Source: Pelomonas nitida (GTDB lineage Bacteria > Pseudomonadota > Gammaproteobacteria > Burkholderiales > Burkholderiaceae_C). Taken from it: DNA of 64,000 bases. Positions within the stretch are counted from its first letter, which is position 1. Every line of letters starts with the position of its first letter. A program made the position numbers and the translations under genes. This document shows positions 51,692 through 60,430 of this stretch, piece by piece. The notes under the pieces are model-generated. The model saw only the letters and a program-made list of their open reading frames with translations. It was not told where the DNA came from and made no database searches. The stretch lies in the NCBI RefSeq assembly GCF_043555975.1, contig NZ_JBIGIA010000002.1, forward strand, positions 124,001-188,000, read 5' to 3'.

Positions 51692-53593
51692 ATGCACCGC
51701 TTCGACAGCCCCCGCCTGCTTGCCGACATCGGCGGCACCTATGCCCGCTTTGCGCTGGAAATCGCGCCGGGCGAGTTCACGCAGATGGCGTCGCTGCCCT
51801 GCGCCGAACACGTGGACTTCCATGCCGCGGTGCTCGCCTATCTCGCCCGGCTGCATTGGCCGGATGGCGCGCCGCAGCCGATCGCGCACGCGGCCATCGC
51901 CACCGCCAACCCGGTGGAGGGCGACCGGGTCCGCATGACCAACTCCCAGTGGCAGTTCTCCATCGACGAGATGCGCCAGCGGCTAGGGCTGGACACGCTG
52001 GTCGTCGTCAACGACTTCACGGCGCTCGCCATGGCGCTGCCGCGCCTGGCCGAGCCCGATGTCCGACAGGTTGGCGGTGGCCAGGCTCGACGACCCAGCG
52101 TCATCGGCCTGCTGGGTGCTGGCACGGGCCTGGGCGTGTCGGGGCTGATCCCGGCCGGCGAAGGCTGGATCGCCCTGGGCACCGAGGGCGGCCACGTCAA
52201 CTTCGGGCCGCGCGACGCGCGCGAGATGGACATCCTCAGGTTCGCCTGGAAGACGCTCGACCACGTGTCCTGCGAGCGGCTGATTTCCGGCCCCGGCCTG
52301 GAGCTCATCCACCGCGCGCTGGCCGAGCGCAACGGCGTGAACGCCGAGGCGTTGCCGGCACCCGCCATCACGCAACGCGCGCTCGAGGCGGGTGACGCCC
52401 TCTGCCTGGAGACGCTGGACGTGTTCTGCGGCCTGCTGGGCTCGGCCGCCGCCAACCTGGCGGTGACGCTGGGCTCGCTGGGCGGCATCTACATCGGCGG
52501 CAGCATCGTGCCGAGGCTGGGCGCCTACTTCGACCGCAGCCCGTTCCGCGAACGCTTCGAGGACAAGGGGCGCTTCCGGGCGTACGTGTCCGCGATCCCG
52601 ACCTTCGTCATCACGGCCGAGCACGCCACGTTCAAGGGCGCGTCGGCCATCCTCGAGAACCAGTTGCGCAACCTCCAGGCGTCGCCCGGCTCGGCCATCC
52701 TGGGCCAGGTTCGCCGCGCGCGCAGCGAGCTGTCGCCGGCCGAATTGCGCGTGGCCGACCTGGTGCTGGCGCAACCCCGCTCGGTGCTGAGCGACCCCAT
52801 CGCCGAGATCGCCCGCGCCGCCGGCGTCAGCCAGCCCACGGTCATCCGCTTCTGCCGGTCGCTGGGCTGCGAAGGCCTGTCGGACTTCAAGCTGCGCCTG
52901 GCCTCGGGCCTGACAGGCACCGTGCCCGTCACGCACACGCAGGTCAACACCAACGACTCCATGCTGGAGCTGGGCGCCAAGGTGCTGGGCAACACGGCCA
53001 GCGCCATCCTGCAGGTGCGCAGCCACCTGAACCGCGACACCATCGACCGAGCCATCGAGACGCTGCTCGCCGCCAGCCGCATCGAGTTCTTCGCGCTGGG
53101 GCATTACGGCGTCGTGGCTCAGGACGCGCAGTTCAAGTTCCTGCGCCTGGGCATGCCCTGTGGCGCCTACACCGACCCGCGGCTGCAGCTGCTGGCGGCC
53201 GACGTGTTGCGCGAGGGTGACGTCACCGTCGTCATCAGCAGCGGCGGGCGGCTGCCGGAGCTGCTGTCGGTGGTCGACAAGGCCCAGGCGCGCGGCGCCC
53301 GCGTCGTGGCCATCACCGCAAGCCAGAGCCCGCTGGCCAAGCGGGCGGATGTGGCCCTCATCGTCGACCACGTCGAGGACATTGCGACGCAGCTGCCCAT
53401 GGTCAGTCGCATCCTGCATCTGCTGGTCATCGACATCCTGGCCGTCGGCGTGGCGATGCGGCGCAGCCCCGACAGCGTGGCCGCGCTAGCCTCCGGCCCC
53501 GAAGCAGATGACGCCGGCACCGCGCGCGGTGGCGTGGCGCCGGGTGTCAGCACGGCTTCTCCGCTGGCACGACTGACGTCGCACAGCCGGTAG
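51692..53593 (+). CDS. glk: Bifunctional glucokinase / HexR-type RpiR-family transcriptional repressor
   Basis: 633 residues in two halves. Residues 1 to about 325 are a full glucokinase: LLADIGGTYARFA, VVNDFTALAMALP with catalytic Asp108, LLGAGTGLGVSG and LGTEGGHVNF. Residues about 345-405 are an RpiR helix-turn-helix (LSPAELRVADLVLAQPRSVL then IAEIARAAGVSQPTVIRFCRSLG), and about 455-590 a sugar isomerase (SIS) domain (IEFFALGHYGVVAQDAQFKFLRLG, DVTVVISSGGRLPELL). HexR binds KDPG through its SIS domain and represses glucose genes; the fusion is known in Burkholderiales. It carries its own operator and edd has a related site. The Ser/Ala-rich tail after 600 is disordered. Confidence 0.93.
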   Translation: MHRFDSPRLLADIGGTYARFALEIAPGEFTQMASLPCAEHVDFHAAVLAYLARLHWPDGAPQPIAHAAIATANPVEGDRVRMTNSQWQFSIDEMRQRLGLDTLVVVNDFTALAMALPRLAEPDVRQVGGGQARRPSVIGLLGAGTGLGVSGLIPAGEGWIALGTEGGHVNFGPRDAREMDILRFAWKTLDHVSCERLISGPGLELIHRALAERNGVNAEALPAPAITQRALEAGDALCLETLDVFCGLLGSAAANLAVTLGSLGGIYIGGSIVPRLGAYFDRSPFRERFEDKGRFRAYVSAIPTFVITAEHATFKGASAILENQLRNLQASPGSAILGQVRRARSELSPAELRVADLVLAQPRSVLSDPIAEIARAAGVSQPTVIRFCRSLGCEGLSDFKLRLASGLTGTVPVTHTQVNTNDSMLELGAKVLGNTASAILQVRSHLNRDTIDRAIETLLAASRIEFFALGHYGVVAQDAQFKFLRLGMPCGAYTDPRLQLLAADVLREGDVTVVISSGGRLPELLSVVDKAQARGARVVAITASQSPLAKRADVALIVDHVEDIATQLPMVSRILHLLVIDILAVGVAMRRSPDSVAALASGPEADDAGTARGGVAPGVSTASPLARLTSHSR

Positions 53594-53700
53594 ACCCGTC
53601 AGGCGGTCCGCCACCCAGGCAAGGCCTGGCCCTGGCCGCGGTAGCGCCGTTCACGCAGCTTCACATCGCCCCCACTGCGGCTTCGATTACGCTGACCACC

Positions 53701-54486
53701 ATGCACGCGAATTTCCGTTCACACCGCCGCAGCCTGCTCGCCGCACTGGCCGGCGCCCTCCTCGCCCCGGCCGCGCCAGGCGCGCTGGCCGCCACGCCCG
53801 TGCAGGGCTTCAAGGTCATCCACAGCTACCCGCACGACCCCGACGCGTTCACCCAGGGCCTGTTCTTCCTCGACGGCTTTCTGTACGAAGGCACGGGCCT
53901 GCACGGCCGCTCCAGCATCCGCAAGGTCGAGCTGGAGACCGGCAAGGTGGTGCAGCAGGTCGACCTGCCGGGCGAGGTGTTCGGCGAAGGCATCACGCTG
54001 TGGGGCGATCGCATCATCGGCCTGACCTGGCAGGATGGCATCGCCTTCGTGCTGGACCTGAAGACCTTCAAGCTGTGGCGCAAGTTCAGCTACCCCGGCG
54101 AGGGCTGGGGGCTGACGAACAACGGCAAGGAGCTGATCCTCAGTGACGGCACGCCCGAGCTGCGCTTCCTGGACCCGCTGACGTTCAAGGAGTTGCGCCG
54201 CGTGAAGGTCACGGCCGACGGCCGGCCCATCGACCAGCTCAACGAACTGGAATGGGTGGACGGCGAGGTGCTGGCCAACATCTGGCAGACCGACCGCATC
54301 GCCCGCATCAACCCCAAGACCGGCCACGTGACCGGCTGGATCGACCTGACCGGCCTGCTACCGCAGCGCCGCGGCAGCGATGACGTGCTCAACGGCATCG
54401 CCTACGACGCTGCGAAGAAGCGGCTGTTCGTGACCGGCAAGCTGTGGCCGACGCTGTTCGAGATCCAGCTGCAAAAAGCGCGCTGA
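53701..54486 (+). CDS. Glutaminyl-peptide cyclotransferase, bacterial beta-propeller type
   Basis: 261 residues with an Arg-rich signal peptide (RSHRRSLLAALAGALLAPAAPGALA), so periplasmic. The rest, FKVIHSYPHDPDAFTQGLFFLDGFLYEGTGLHGRSSIRKVELETGKVVQQ, and TWQDGIAFVLDLKTFKL, NELEWVDGEVLANIWQTDRIARINPKTG, matches the GQC family five-bladed propeller seen in plant and bacterial glutaminyl cyclases. These enzymes form N-terminal pyroglutamate on secreted proteins. The conserved catalytic Glu is plausibly in NELEW. It stands alone, convergent with the acyl-CoA dehydrogenase gene. Confidence 0.85.
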   Translation: MHANFRSHRRSLLAALAGALLAPAAPGALAATPVQGFKVIHSYPHDPDAFTQGLFFLDGFLYEGTGLHGRSSIRKVELETGKVVQQVDLPGEVFGEGITLWGDRIIGLTWQDGIAFVLDLKTFKLWRKFSYPGEGWGLTNNGKELILSDGTPELRFLDPLTFKELRRVKVTADGRPIDQLNELEWVDGEVLANIWQTDRIARINPKTGHVTGWIDLTGLLPQRRGSDDVLNGIAYDAAKKRLFVTGKLWPTLFEIQLQKAR

Positions 54487-54597
54487 CCGCCGGGATTCCA
54501 TCCCGGCCTCGAAGACGATCTCCCCATTGCCGCAGCCTCGCGCTGCCCCTGCCCACTGGCGGCGGCCGACCCGCTTGCCGCCGGGCCGGCCAAGTCA

Positions 54598-55776
54598 TCA
54601 GAACGCCGCAATCCCCGTCTGCGCGCGGCCCAGGATCAGCGCGTGGATGTCGTGCGTGCCTTCGTAGGTGTTCACCACTTCGAGGTTGACCAGGTGGCGG
54701 GCGATGCCGAACTCGTCGGAAATGCCGTTGCCGCCCAGCATGTCGCGTGCCGTGCGGGCGATCTCCAGGCTCTTGCCGCAGCTGTTGCGCTTCATGATGG
54801 ACGTGATCTCCACGGCCGCCGTGCCTTCGTCCTTCATGCGCCCGAGCCGCAGGCAGCCCTGCAGGCCCAGCGTGATCTCGGTCTGCATGTCGGCCAGCTT
54901 CTTCTGCACCAGCTGGTTGGCAGCCAGCGGCTTGCCGAACTGCTTGCGGTCCAGCGTGTACTGGCGGGCGGTGTGCCAGCAGTCCTCGGCGGCGCCCAAC
55001 GCGCCCCAGGCGATGCCGTAGCGCGCGCTGTTCAGGCAGGTGAACGGGCCCTTCAGGCCGCGCACCTCGGGGAAGGCGTTCTCCTCGGGCACGAAGACCT
55101 TGTCCAGCACGATCTCGCCGGTGATGGACGCGCGCAAGCCCACCTTGCCGTGGATGGCCGGCGCGCTCAGGCCCTTGGCGCCCTTTTCCAGCACGAAGCC
55201 ACGGATCTGGCCGCCATCGTCCTTGGCCCAGACGACGAACACGTCGGCGATCGGGCTGTTGGTGATCCACATCTTGGCGCCCGTCAGCTCATAGCCGCCG
55301 GGCACAGCGCGGGCGCGCGTGACCATGGAGCCGGGGTCGGAGCCATGGTCGGGCTCGGTCAGGCCGAAGCAGCCTATCCACTCGCCGCTGGCCAGCTTGG
55401 GCAGGTACTTCTGCTTGGTCGCCTCGTTACCGAACTCGTGGATGGGCACCATGACCAGCGACGACTGCACGCTCATCATCGAGCGGTAGCCGGAATCCAC
55501 ACGCTCCACCTCACGGGCGATGAGGCCGTAGGACACGTAGTTCAGCCCCGCGCCGCCGTACTCGGCCGGGATGGTGGGGCCCAACAGGCCCAGTTCGCCC
55601 ATCTCGCGAAAGATGCCGGCGTCGGTCTGCTCCTTGCGGAAGGCCTCCAGCACGCGCGGGCGCAGGCGGTCACGGCAATAGGCGGCAGCAGCGTCGCGCA
55701 CCATGCGCTCCTCATCGCTGAGCTGCTCATTCAGCAGCAGGGGGTCGTCCCAGTGAAAGCTAGCCTTGGCGGCCAT
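54598..55776 (-). CDS. gcdH: Glutaryl-CoA dehydrogenase
   Basis: 392 residues of the acyl-CoA dehydrogenase family. Features specific to glutaryl-CoA dehydrogenases: the start FHWDDPLLLNEQLSDEERMVRDAA, the FAD segment GCFGLTEPDHGSDPGSM, FTCLNSARYGIAWG, and the C-terminal VNTYEGTHDIHALILGRAQTGIAAF with catalytic Glu372. It oxidises and decarboxylates glutaryl-CoA to crotonyl-CoA in lysine and tryptophan breakdown. The ATG at 55776 has GAGGACATCGCC upstream; an in-frame start at 55842 is less likely. A divergent LysR gene, 104 bases away, is the likely regulator. Confidence 0.94.
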   Translation of the reverse strand: MAAKASFHWDDPLLLNEQLSDEERMVRDAAAAYCRDRLRPRVLEAFRKEQTDAGIFREMGELGLLGPTIPAEYGGAGLNYVSYGLIAREVERVDSGYRSMMSVQSSLVMVPIHEFGNEATKQKYLPKLASGEWIGCFGLTEPDHGSDPGSMVTRARAVPGGYELTGAKMWITNSPIADVFVVWAKDDGGQIRGFVLEKGAKGLSAPAIHGKVGLRASITGEIVLDKVFVPEENAFPEVRGLKGPFTCLNSARYGIAWGALGAAEDCWHTARQYTLDRKQFGKPLAANQLVQKKLADMQTEITLGLQGCLRLGRMKDEGTAAVEITSIMKRNSCGKSLEIARTARDMLGGNGISDEFGIARHLVNLEVVNTYEGTHDIHALILGRAQTGIAAF

Positions 55777-55850
55777 GGCGATGTCCTCGTGATGCAAGCG
55801 CCGAACGGGCGCGCCGAGCGACCAGTATTTCGCGGGCATCAATTCGTGTC

Positions 55851-55864
55851 CAATTCAAGAATTG
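55851..55864. promoter_or_regulatory. Palindrome between gcdH and the LysR gene, candidate LysR site
   Basis: CAATTC-AA-GAATTG is a perfect 6-2-6 inverted repeat 75 bases upstream of gcdH and 17 bases before the LysR start. Position between a LysR gene and its divergent target is classical for a LysR regulatory site. Confidence 0.5.
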
Positions 55865-55880
55865 ACTTCGACGATTCGCA

Positions 55881-56813
55881 ATGCCTATTGAAAACCTGCC
55901 GGGCCGGGGGCTGGAGTTCCGCCATCTGCGGTATTTCCTCGCGGTGGCGGATGAACTGCATTTCGGCCGCGCCGCGCAGCGGCTGTCCATGTCGCAGCCG
56001 CCGCTGTCCGTCGCCATCCAGCAATTGGAGGCGAACGTCGGGGCCAGGCTCTTCGAGCGGGACAGCAAGGGCGTGCGGCTCACGCCGGCGGGCAGCGCGT
56101 TTCGCACCAGCGCGGCGGCGCTGCTGGCACGGGCCGAGGAGGCCTGCGCCCTGGCGCGCGAGGTGCAGGCCGGTGAGGTCGGCCGGCTGCGCCTGGGCTT
56201 TGTCGGCTCCACCTTGTTCAACGGGCTGTCTGGCTGGTTGCAGGCATTCCAGGCCAGCCATTCGCGCGTGGAGGTGGTCGTCATTGAGCTGAACTCGCAG
56301 GACCAGATCGAGGCCTTGCTGGCTGACGACCTGGATCTGGGCCTGGTGCACACCGACCGGCTACCACCGGCGCTGGATGGCCGGCCGCTGTACAGCGAGC
56401 CGTTTCTGGCCTGCCTGCCAGCCGATCACCCGTTGGCGCGCCTGGAGCGCATGCCTCTGGCCGCATTGAGTGATCAGCCGTTCATCCTGTTCTCGCGCAA
56501 GGGCTCGCCCGACTACCACGCGCGCATCATCGACATCTGCCGGCAGCACGGGTTCTATCCGCGGCTGCAGCACGAGGGCCGCCACTGGCTGTCGGTGGTG
56601 TCGCTGGTGGCGCAAGGCCTGGGTGTCAGCATCGTGCCGGCCGCATTCCAGCGCGCCGGCGTGCAGGGCGCCGTCTTCCGGCCGCTGCAGGAGGCCATCG
56701 AACCCTCAGCGGTGTTCGCCGCATGGCGGCGTGACACCGAGGCGGTGTTGCGCGAGCGGTTCCTGGCGGCGGGCAGTCGCGCGGCAATGCCAAAAAACGC
56801 CGACATCGAGTGA
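55881..56813 (+). CDS. LysR-family transcriptional regulator
   Basis: 310 residues. Residues about 14-72 are the LysR helix-turn-helix (LRYFLAVADELHFGRAAQRLSMSQPPLSVAIQQLEANVGARLFERDSKGVRLT), followed by a two-lobe substrate-binding domain (GRLRLGFVGSTLFNGLSGWLQAFQASHS, LVAQGLGVSIVPAA). It is divergent from glutaryl-CoA dehydrogenase, so it probably activates lysine/glutarate catabolism in response to a glutarate-type metabolite, as GcdR does elsewhere. The neighbour relation is the only basis for that assignment. Confidence 0.9.
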   Translation: MPIENLPGRGLEFRHLRYFLAVADELHFGRAAQRLSMSQPPLSVAIQQLEANVGARLFERDSKGVRLTPAGSAFRTSAAALLARAEEACALAREVQAGEVGRLRLGFVGSTLFNGLSGWLQAFQASHSRVEVVVIELNSQDQIEALLADDLDLGLVHTDRLPPALDGRPLYSEPFLACLPADHPLARLERMPLAALSDQPFILFSRKGSPDYHARIIDICRQHGFYPRLQHEGRHWLSVVSLVAQGLGVSIVPAAFQRAGVQGAVFRPLQEAIEPSAVFAAWRRDTEAVLRERFLAAGSRAAMPKNADIE

Positions 56814-57021
56814 TATATGTCCATCACTCACCATTAATTACAGGCCGGAAAAACGCCGCGTGCTGCAATGCAGGAGCCCCTGGCCATGGCGTGAACTGCG
56901 CGGAAGTTCCCGAGCGAGGGATGACGCCAGGGCGATCCGGCTCGCGGGCGCAAACGGATCAGGACGAGAGCTGCCACGACCGCGATTGGCGCCAACGATG
57001 ACACGCAAGACGGGGACTCCA

Positions 57022-58743
57022 ATGGGACCGAGGATCAGCCACCTGGCGGCCATGTTGTGTTTTGCCGCACTCACGGGCTGCGGCGGCGGCGGCAAGGATG
57101 CCGGCGCCACCAACGCCGCGAGCGCCAGCGGGACCGAGAGCGGCGCGCCCCCCGGCAGCACCGCCAAGGTTCACACCGTCGCCACGCCGGAAGAAGCCTC
57201 GCGGTTTCTGGCCCAGGCCACCTTCGGCCCGAACGAGGCCAGCATCACGGCGCTGAAGGGCCGCACGATCGAATCGTGGCTTGACGCGGAATTCGCCAAG
57301 CCGCAGCGCCTGCACGCCGACACCACCAACGCGCTCTTCGCTGCTGCGGGCAAGCAGGTCGAGAACGACTTCTACGGCAGCTGGTGGACACAGGCCATCA
57401 CCGGTGACGACCAACTGCGCCAGCGCGTCGCCTTTGCTCTCTCGCAGATCATGGTCGTCTCGTTCGACCTGAACGCGCTGCGTTCACAGGTCGCCGGCAT
57501 CTCAGGCTATTACGACGTGCTCGGCCGCAATGCCTTCGGCAACTTCCGCACACTGCTGGAAGACGTGACGCTGAACCCGGCCATGGGCACCTGGCTCGCC
57601 ATGCTGAAGAACCAGAAGGAAAACGACAGCACCGGCCGCACCGCCGACGAGAACTACGCCCGCGAAGTGATGCAGCTCTTCACGATCGGGCTCCACAAGC
57701 TCAACGCGGACGGGAGCATCGTCACGAGCAACGGCGACCCCGTCGAGACCTACACCAACGCCGACGTCACCGGCCTGGCCAAGGCGCTGACCGGCTGGAG
57801 CTGGGGCGGCCCAGACAAAACAGCCAACCGTTTCTTCGGGCGCAACGGCGTGCTGGCCAGCAATCGCTGGCAGATCCCGATGCAGAGCTACGACGCCTAC
57901 CACTCCACGGCCACCAAGACCTTCCTGGGCGTGACCACGGCAGGTGACGCCCAGACCGACCTCAAGGTGGCGCTGGACACCTTGTTCAACCACCCCAACG
58001 TCGGCCCGTTCATCGGCAAGCAACTGATCCAACGCCTGGTGACGAGCAATCCCTCGCCGGCCTACGTCGCCCGTGTCACCGGTTCATTCAACAACAACGG
58101 CGCCGGCGTGCGCGGCGACATGAAGGCCGTCATCCGCGCGATCCTGCTGGACGATGAGGCCCGCGACGTCGGTGCGGCCTACTCGCAGCAAGCCTCGTTC
58201 GGGCGCATACGCGAGCCCGTGCTTCGCCTGGCCAACTGGATGCGCAGCTTCGAAGCTGTGGCGCCGACCGGCTTCTACAACTTCGGCGCCACCGACGGGT
58301 CGCTGGGCATGACGCCGATGAATTCGCCGTCGGTGTTCAACTTCTACCGCCCCGGCTACGTGGCGCCGGCGTCCAAGACCGGCGCTGCCGGGCTCGTCGC
58401 CCCCGAGTTGCAGATCACGCACGAGACCTCGGTCGCCCAGTATCTCAACGTCATCGACGACATCGTCAGCAACCGCCTGGGCAACAACGGCAACCGGATT
58501 GCTGCAGCCTACGGCGCCGAGCGTGCATTGGCCGACACACCCGCTGCACTCGTGGACCGCGTGATCCTGTTGCTCAACGCGGGCGTCATGCCCGCCACCA
58601 AGCGGCAAGCCATCGTGGACGCCGTCACGGCGATTGCCATCCCGACCACCAACGCCGACAAGGCGGCCGCGGCGCGCAACAACCGGGTCTGCCTCGCCGT
58701 CTATCTGGTACTGGGTTCGGCCGACTACATCGTCCAGAAGTGA
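57022..58743 (+). CDS. DUF1800 lipoprotein
   Basis: About 573 residues. A lipoprotein signal (HLAAMLCFAALTGC) is followed by a Gly-rich linker and DUF1800 signature blocks: ATPEEASRFLAQATFGPNEASITALKG, WWTQAITGDDQLRQRVAFALSQIMVVS, NENYAREVMQLFTIGLHKLN-like segment (DENYAREVMQLFTIGL), VTGLAKALTGWSWGG, and EPVLRLANWMRSFEA. DUF1800 proteins are almost always encoded with a DUF1501 protein, as here (four-base overlap). The function is unknown. A start at 56998 is possible but 57022 has GGGGA upstream and a tighter signal peptide. Confidence 0.82.
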   Translation: MGPRISHLAAMLCFAALTGCGGGGKDAGATNAASASGTESGAPPGSTAKVHTVATPEEASRFLAQATFGPNEASITALKGRTIESWLDAEFAKPQRLHADTTNALFAAAGKQVENDFYGSWWTQAITGDDQLRQRVAFALSQIMVVSFDLNALRSQVAGISGYYDVLGRNAFGNFRTLLEDVTLNPAMGTWLAMLKNQKENDSTGRTADENYAREVMQLFTIGLHKLNADGSIVTSNGDPVETYTNADVTGLAKALTGWSWGGPDKTANRFFGRNGVLASNRWQIPMQSYDAYHSTATKTFLGVTTAGDAQTDLKVALDTLFNHPNVGPFIGKQLIQRLVTSNPSPAYVARVTGSFNNNGAGVRGDMKAVIRAILLDDEARDVGAAYSQQASFGRIREPVLRLANWMRSFEAVAPTGFYNFGATDGSLGMTPMNSPSVFNFYRPGYVAPASKTGAAGLVAPELQITHETSVAQYLNVIDDIVSNRLGNNGNRIAAAYGAERALADTPAALVDRVILLLNAGVMPATKRQAIVDAVTAIAIPTTNADKAAAARNNRVCLAVYLVLGSADYIVQK

Positions 58744-60149
58744 GCACGCCCATGAAGCCCGCCTTTGCCGCATCACGCCGCGAATTCCTCAGGCGCACCG
58801 CCGCGCTGTCTTCGCTCGGAACAGCCGCCCCGTTCGCCCTCAATCTGGCCGGCATCGGTGCCGCGTCGGCGCAGTCCGCCGGCGACTACCGCGCCATCGT
58901 TTGCCTGTTCATGTTCGGCGGCAACGACCACAACAACACCGTCATCCCCTACGACACTGCTTCGTACGCGGCCTACCAGGCGGCACGCGGCGGGCTGGCG
59001 CTGCCGTACGCCAGCCTGCTGGAGATCACGCCCGCCACCTCGCAAGGCAGCGGCCGCCGCTTCAGCCTGCCCGCCGAGATGACGGAGTTGCAGGCGCTCT
59101 TTGCCGCCAAGAAGGCGGCCCTGCTCGGCAATGTCGGCCCCATCATCGCCCCGACGACGCTTGCGGACTTCAAGGCCCAGCGCAACCTTCCCGGCCGGCT
59201 CTTCTCGCACAACGACCAGGTCTCCACCTGGCAGGCCTTCAAGCCCGAGGGTGTACGCATCGGCTGGGGCGGCCGCATCGGCGATCTGCTGATGAGCCAA
59301 AACAGCGACGCCACGTTCACGTCCATCTCCGCCAGCGGCAACGCCGTGCTGATGTCCGGCAACACCGTGCTGCAGTACCAGGTCTCGACGTCGGGCGCCA
59401 TCCGGATCGGCGCCACGACCAGCAGCCTGTTCGGCTCCGCGAAGTCGGCTGCGGCCATCCAGGCGCTGGGCATGGCGGGCGGCGACAACCTGCTGGAGCA
59501 GGACCATGCCGCCATCGTCAAGCGCTCCTATGTCGCCGCAGACAAGGTGGCGACCGCGCTGGCGGGCTACCCCGCCACCGACCCCGCATTCACGCTGCCA
59601 ACCGCGCTGGCAAGCGACAGCCTGGGCCTGCAGTTGCAGATCGTGCTGCGCATGATGGCTGCACGCAGCACGCTGGGCGCCAAGCGACAGGTTTTCTTCG
59701 TCGGTATCGGCGGCTTTGACACGCACGACGATCAACTGACCCGCCAGCCGGCCTTGCTCGCGCGCGTGTCCAAGGCCATGGACTATTTCCATCGAGGCAC
59801 TGTCAATCTGGGCATCGAGAACCAGGCCACGCTGTTCACGGCCTCCGACTTCGGTCGCACCCTCGCCAGCAACGGCGATGGCTCGGACCACGCCTGGGCC
59901 AGCCACCACTTCATCGTCGGCGGCGCGGTCAAGGGCGGCGACGCCTACGGCGACCTCCCCGAGGTGCGCATCGGCACTGCAGCCAATCCCCATCCGCTGG
60001 ACACCGGCGGCGGCCGTTACATCCCGACCACCTCGGTCGATCAGTACGCCGTGACGCTCGCGAAATGGATGGGCGTGCCCGCCAGCGACTTCAACCTGGT
60101 TGCACCGAACATCGGAAACTTCAGCACACCCACGCTAAATTTCCTCTGA
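58740..60149 (+). CDS. DUF1501 protein exported by the Tat pathway
   Basis: 469 residues. The twin-arginine motif SRREFLRR near residues 12-19 and a hydrophobic stretch ending AASAQS mark a Tat signal, so the protein folds before export. The DUF1501 core is alkaline-phosphatase/sulfatase-like: VCLFMFGGNDHNNTVIPYD at the N-terminus (metal-binding Asp likely), GIGGFDTHDDQ in the middle and DFGRTLASNGDGSDHAWASHHFIVGGAVKGG near the end with His residues. It is co-translated with the DUF1800 gene (GTGA overlap). An internal ATG at 58752 is an alternative start. A strong terminator follows. Confidence 0.85.
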   Translation: MSTPMKPAFAASRREFLRRTAALSSLGTAAPFALNLAGIGAASAQSAGDYRAIVCLFMFGGNDHNNTVIPYDTASYAAYQAARGGLALPYASLLEITPATSQGSGRRFSLPAEMTELQALFAAKKAALLGNVGPIIAPTTLADFKAQRNLPGRLFSHNDQVSTWQAFKPEGVRIGWGGRIGDLLMSQNSDATFTSISASGNAVLMSGNTVLQYQVSTSGAIRIGATTSSLFGSAKSAAAIQALGMAGGDNLLEQDHAAIVKRSYVAADKVATALAGYPATDPAFTLPTALASDSLGLQLQIVLRMMAARSTLGAKRQVFFVGIGGFDTHDDQLTRQPALLARVSKAMDYFHRGTVNLGIENQATLFTASDFGRTLASNGDGSDHAWASHHFIVGGAVKGGDAYGDLPEVRIGTAANPHPLDTGGGRYIPTTSVDQYAVTLAKWMGVPASDFNLVAPNIGNFSTPTLNFL

Positions 60150-60166
60150 CCAATAACTATTTCACT

Positions 60167-60204
60167 AAGCGGCGCAATCTTCATCGGTTGCGCCGCTTTT
60201 TTCT
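60167..60204 (+). terminator. Strong terminator after the DUF1501 gene
   Basis: Perfect 11-base inverted repeat AAGCGGCGCAA / TTGCGCCGCTT (60167-60177, 60188-60198) followed by TTTT and C. It closes the DUF1800-DUF1501 operon 18 bases after the stop. Confidence 0.92.
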
Positions 60205-60363
60205 TGGCACGACGCCCTCGAACACCCGTCTAGCGGCCAGAACGGCACCTCAGCACGCCGGGTAACAATTTCGATCGATGCCGCAGTGCGATCTCGCAGG
60301 AACAGCTGGTTACCGCATGCTGAAATGGTTAGCTCATAGCCTCCGGCAACGCAACACGCAACA

Positions 60364-60393
60364 GCTGGTGGCACCAATCACACTGCCACCAGC
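60364..60393 (+). other. Perfect hairpin in the leader of the first binding-protein gene
   Basis: GCTGGTGGCA-N10-TGCCACCAGC is a perfect 10-base stem, ending 37 bases before the ATG at 60431. No T-run follows, so it is not a terminator; a leader structure is possible. Confidence 0.55.
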
Positions 60394-60430
60394 CGCCCAT
60401 TGAAGCGGACGTGCGCAGACAGGAGTGTTC

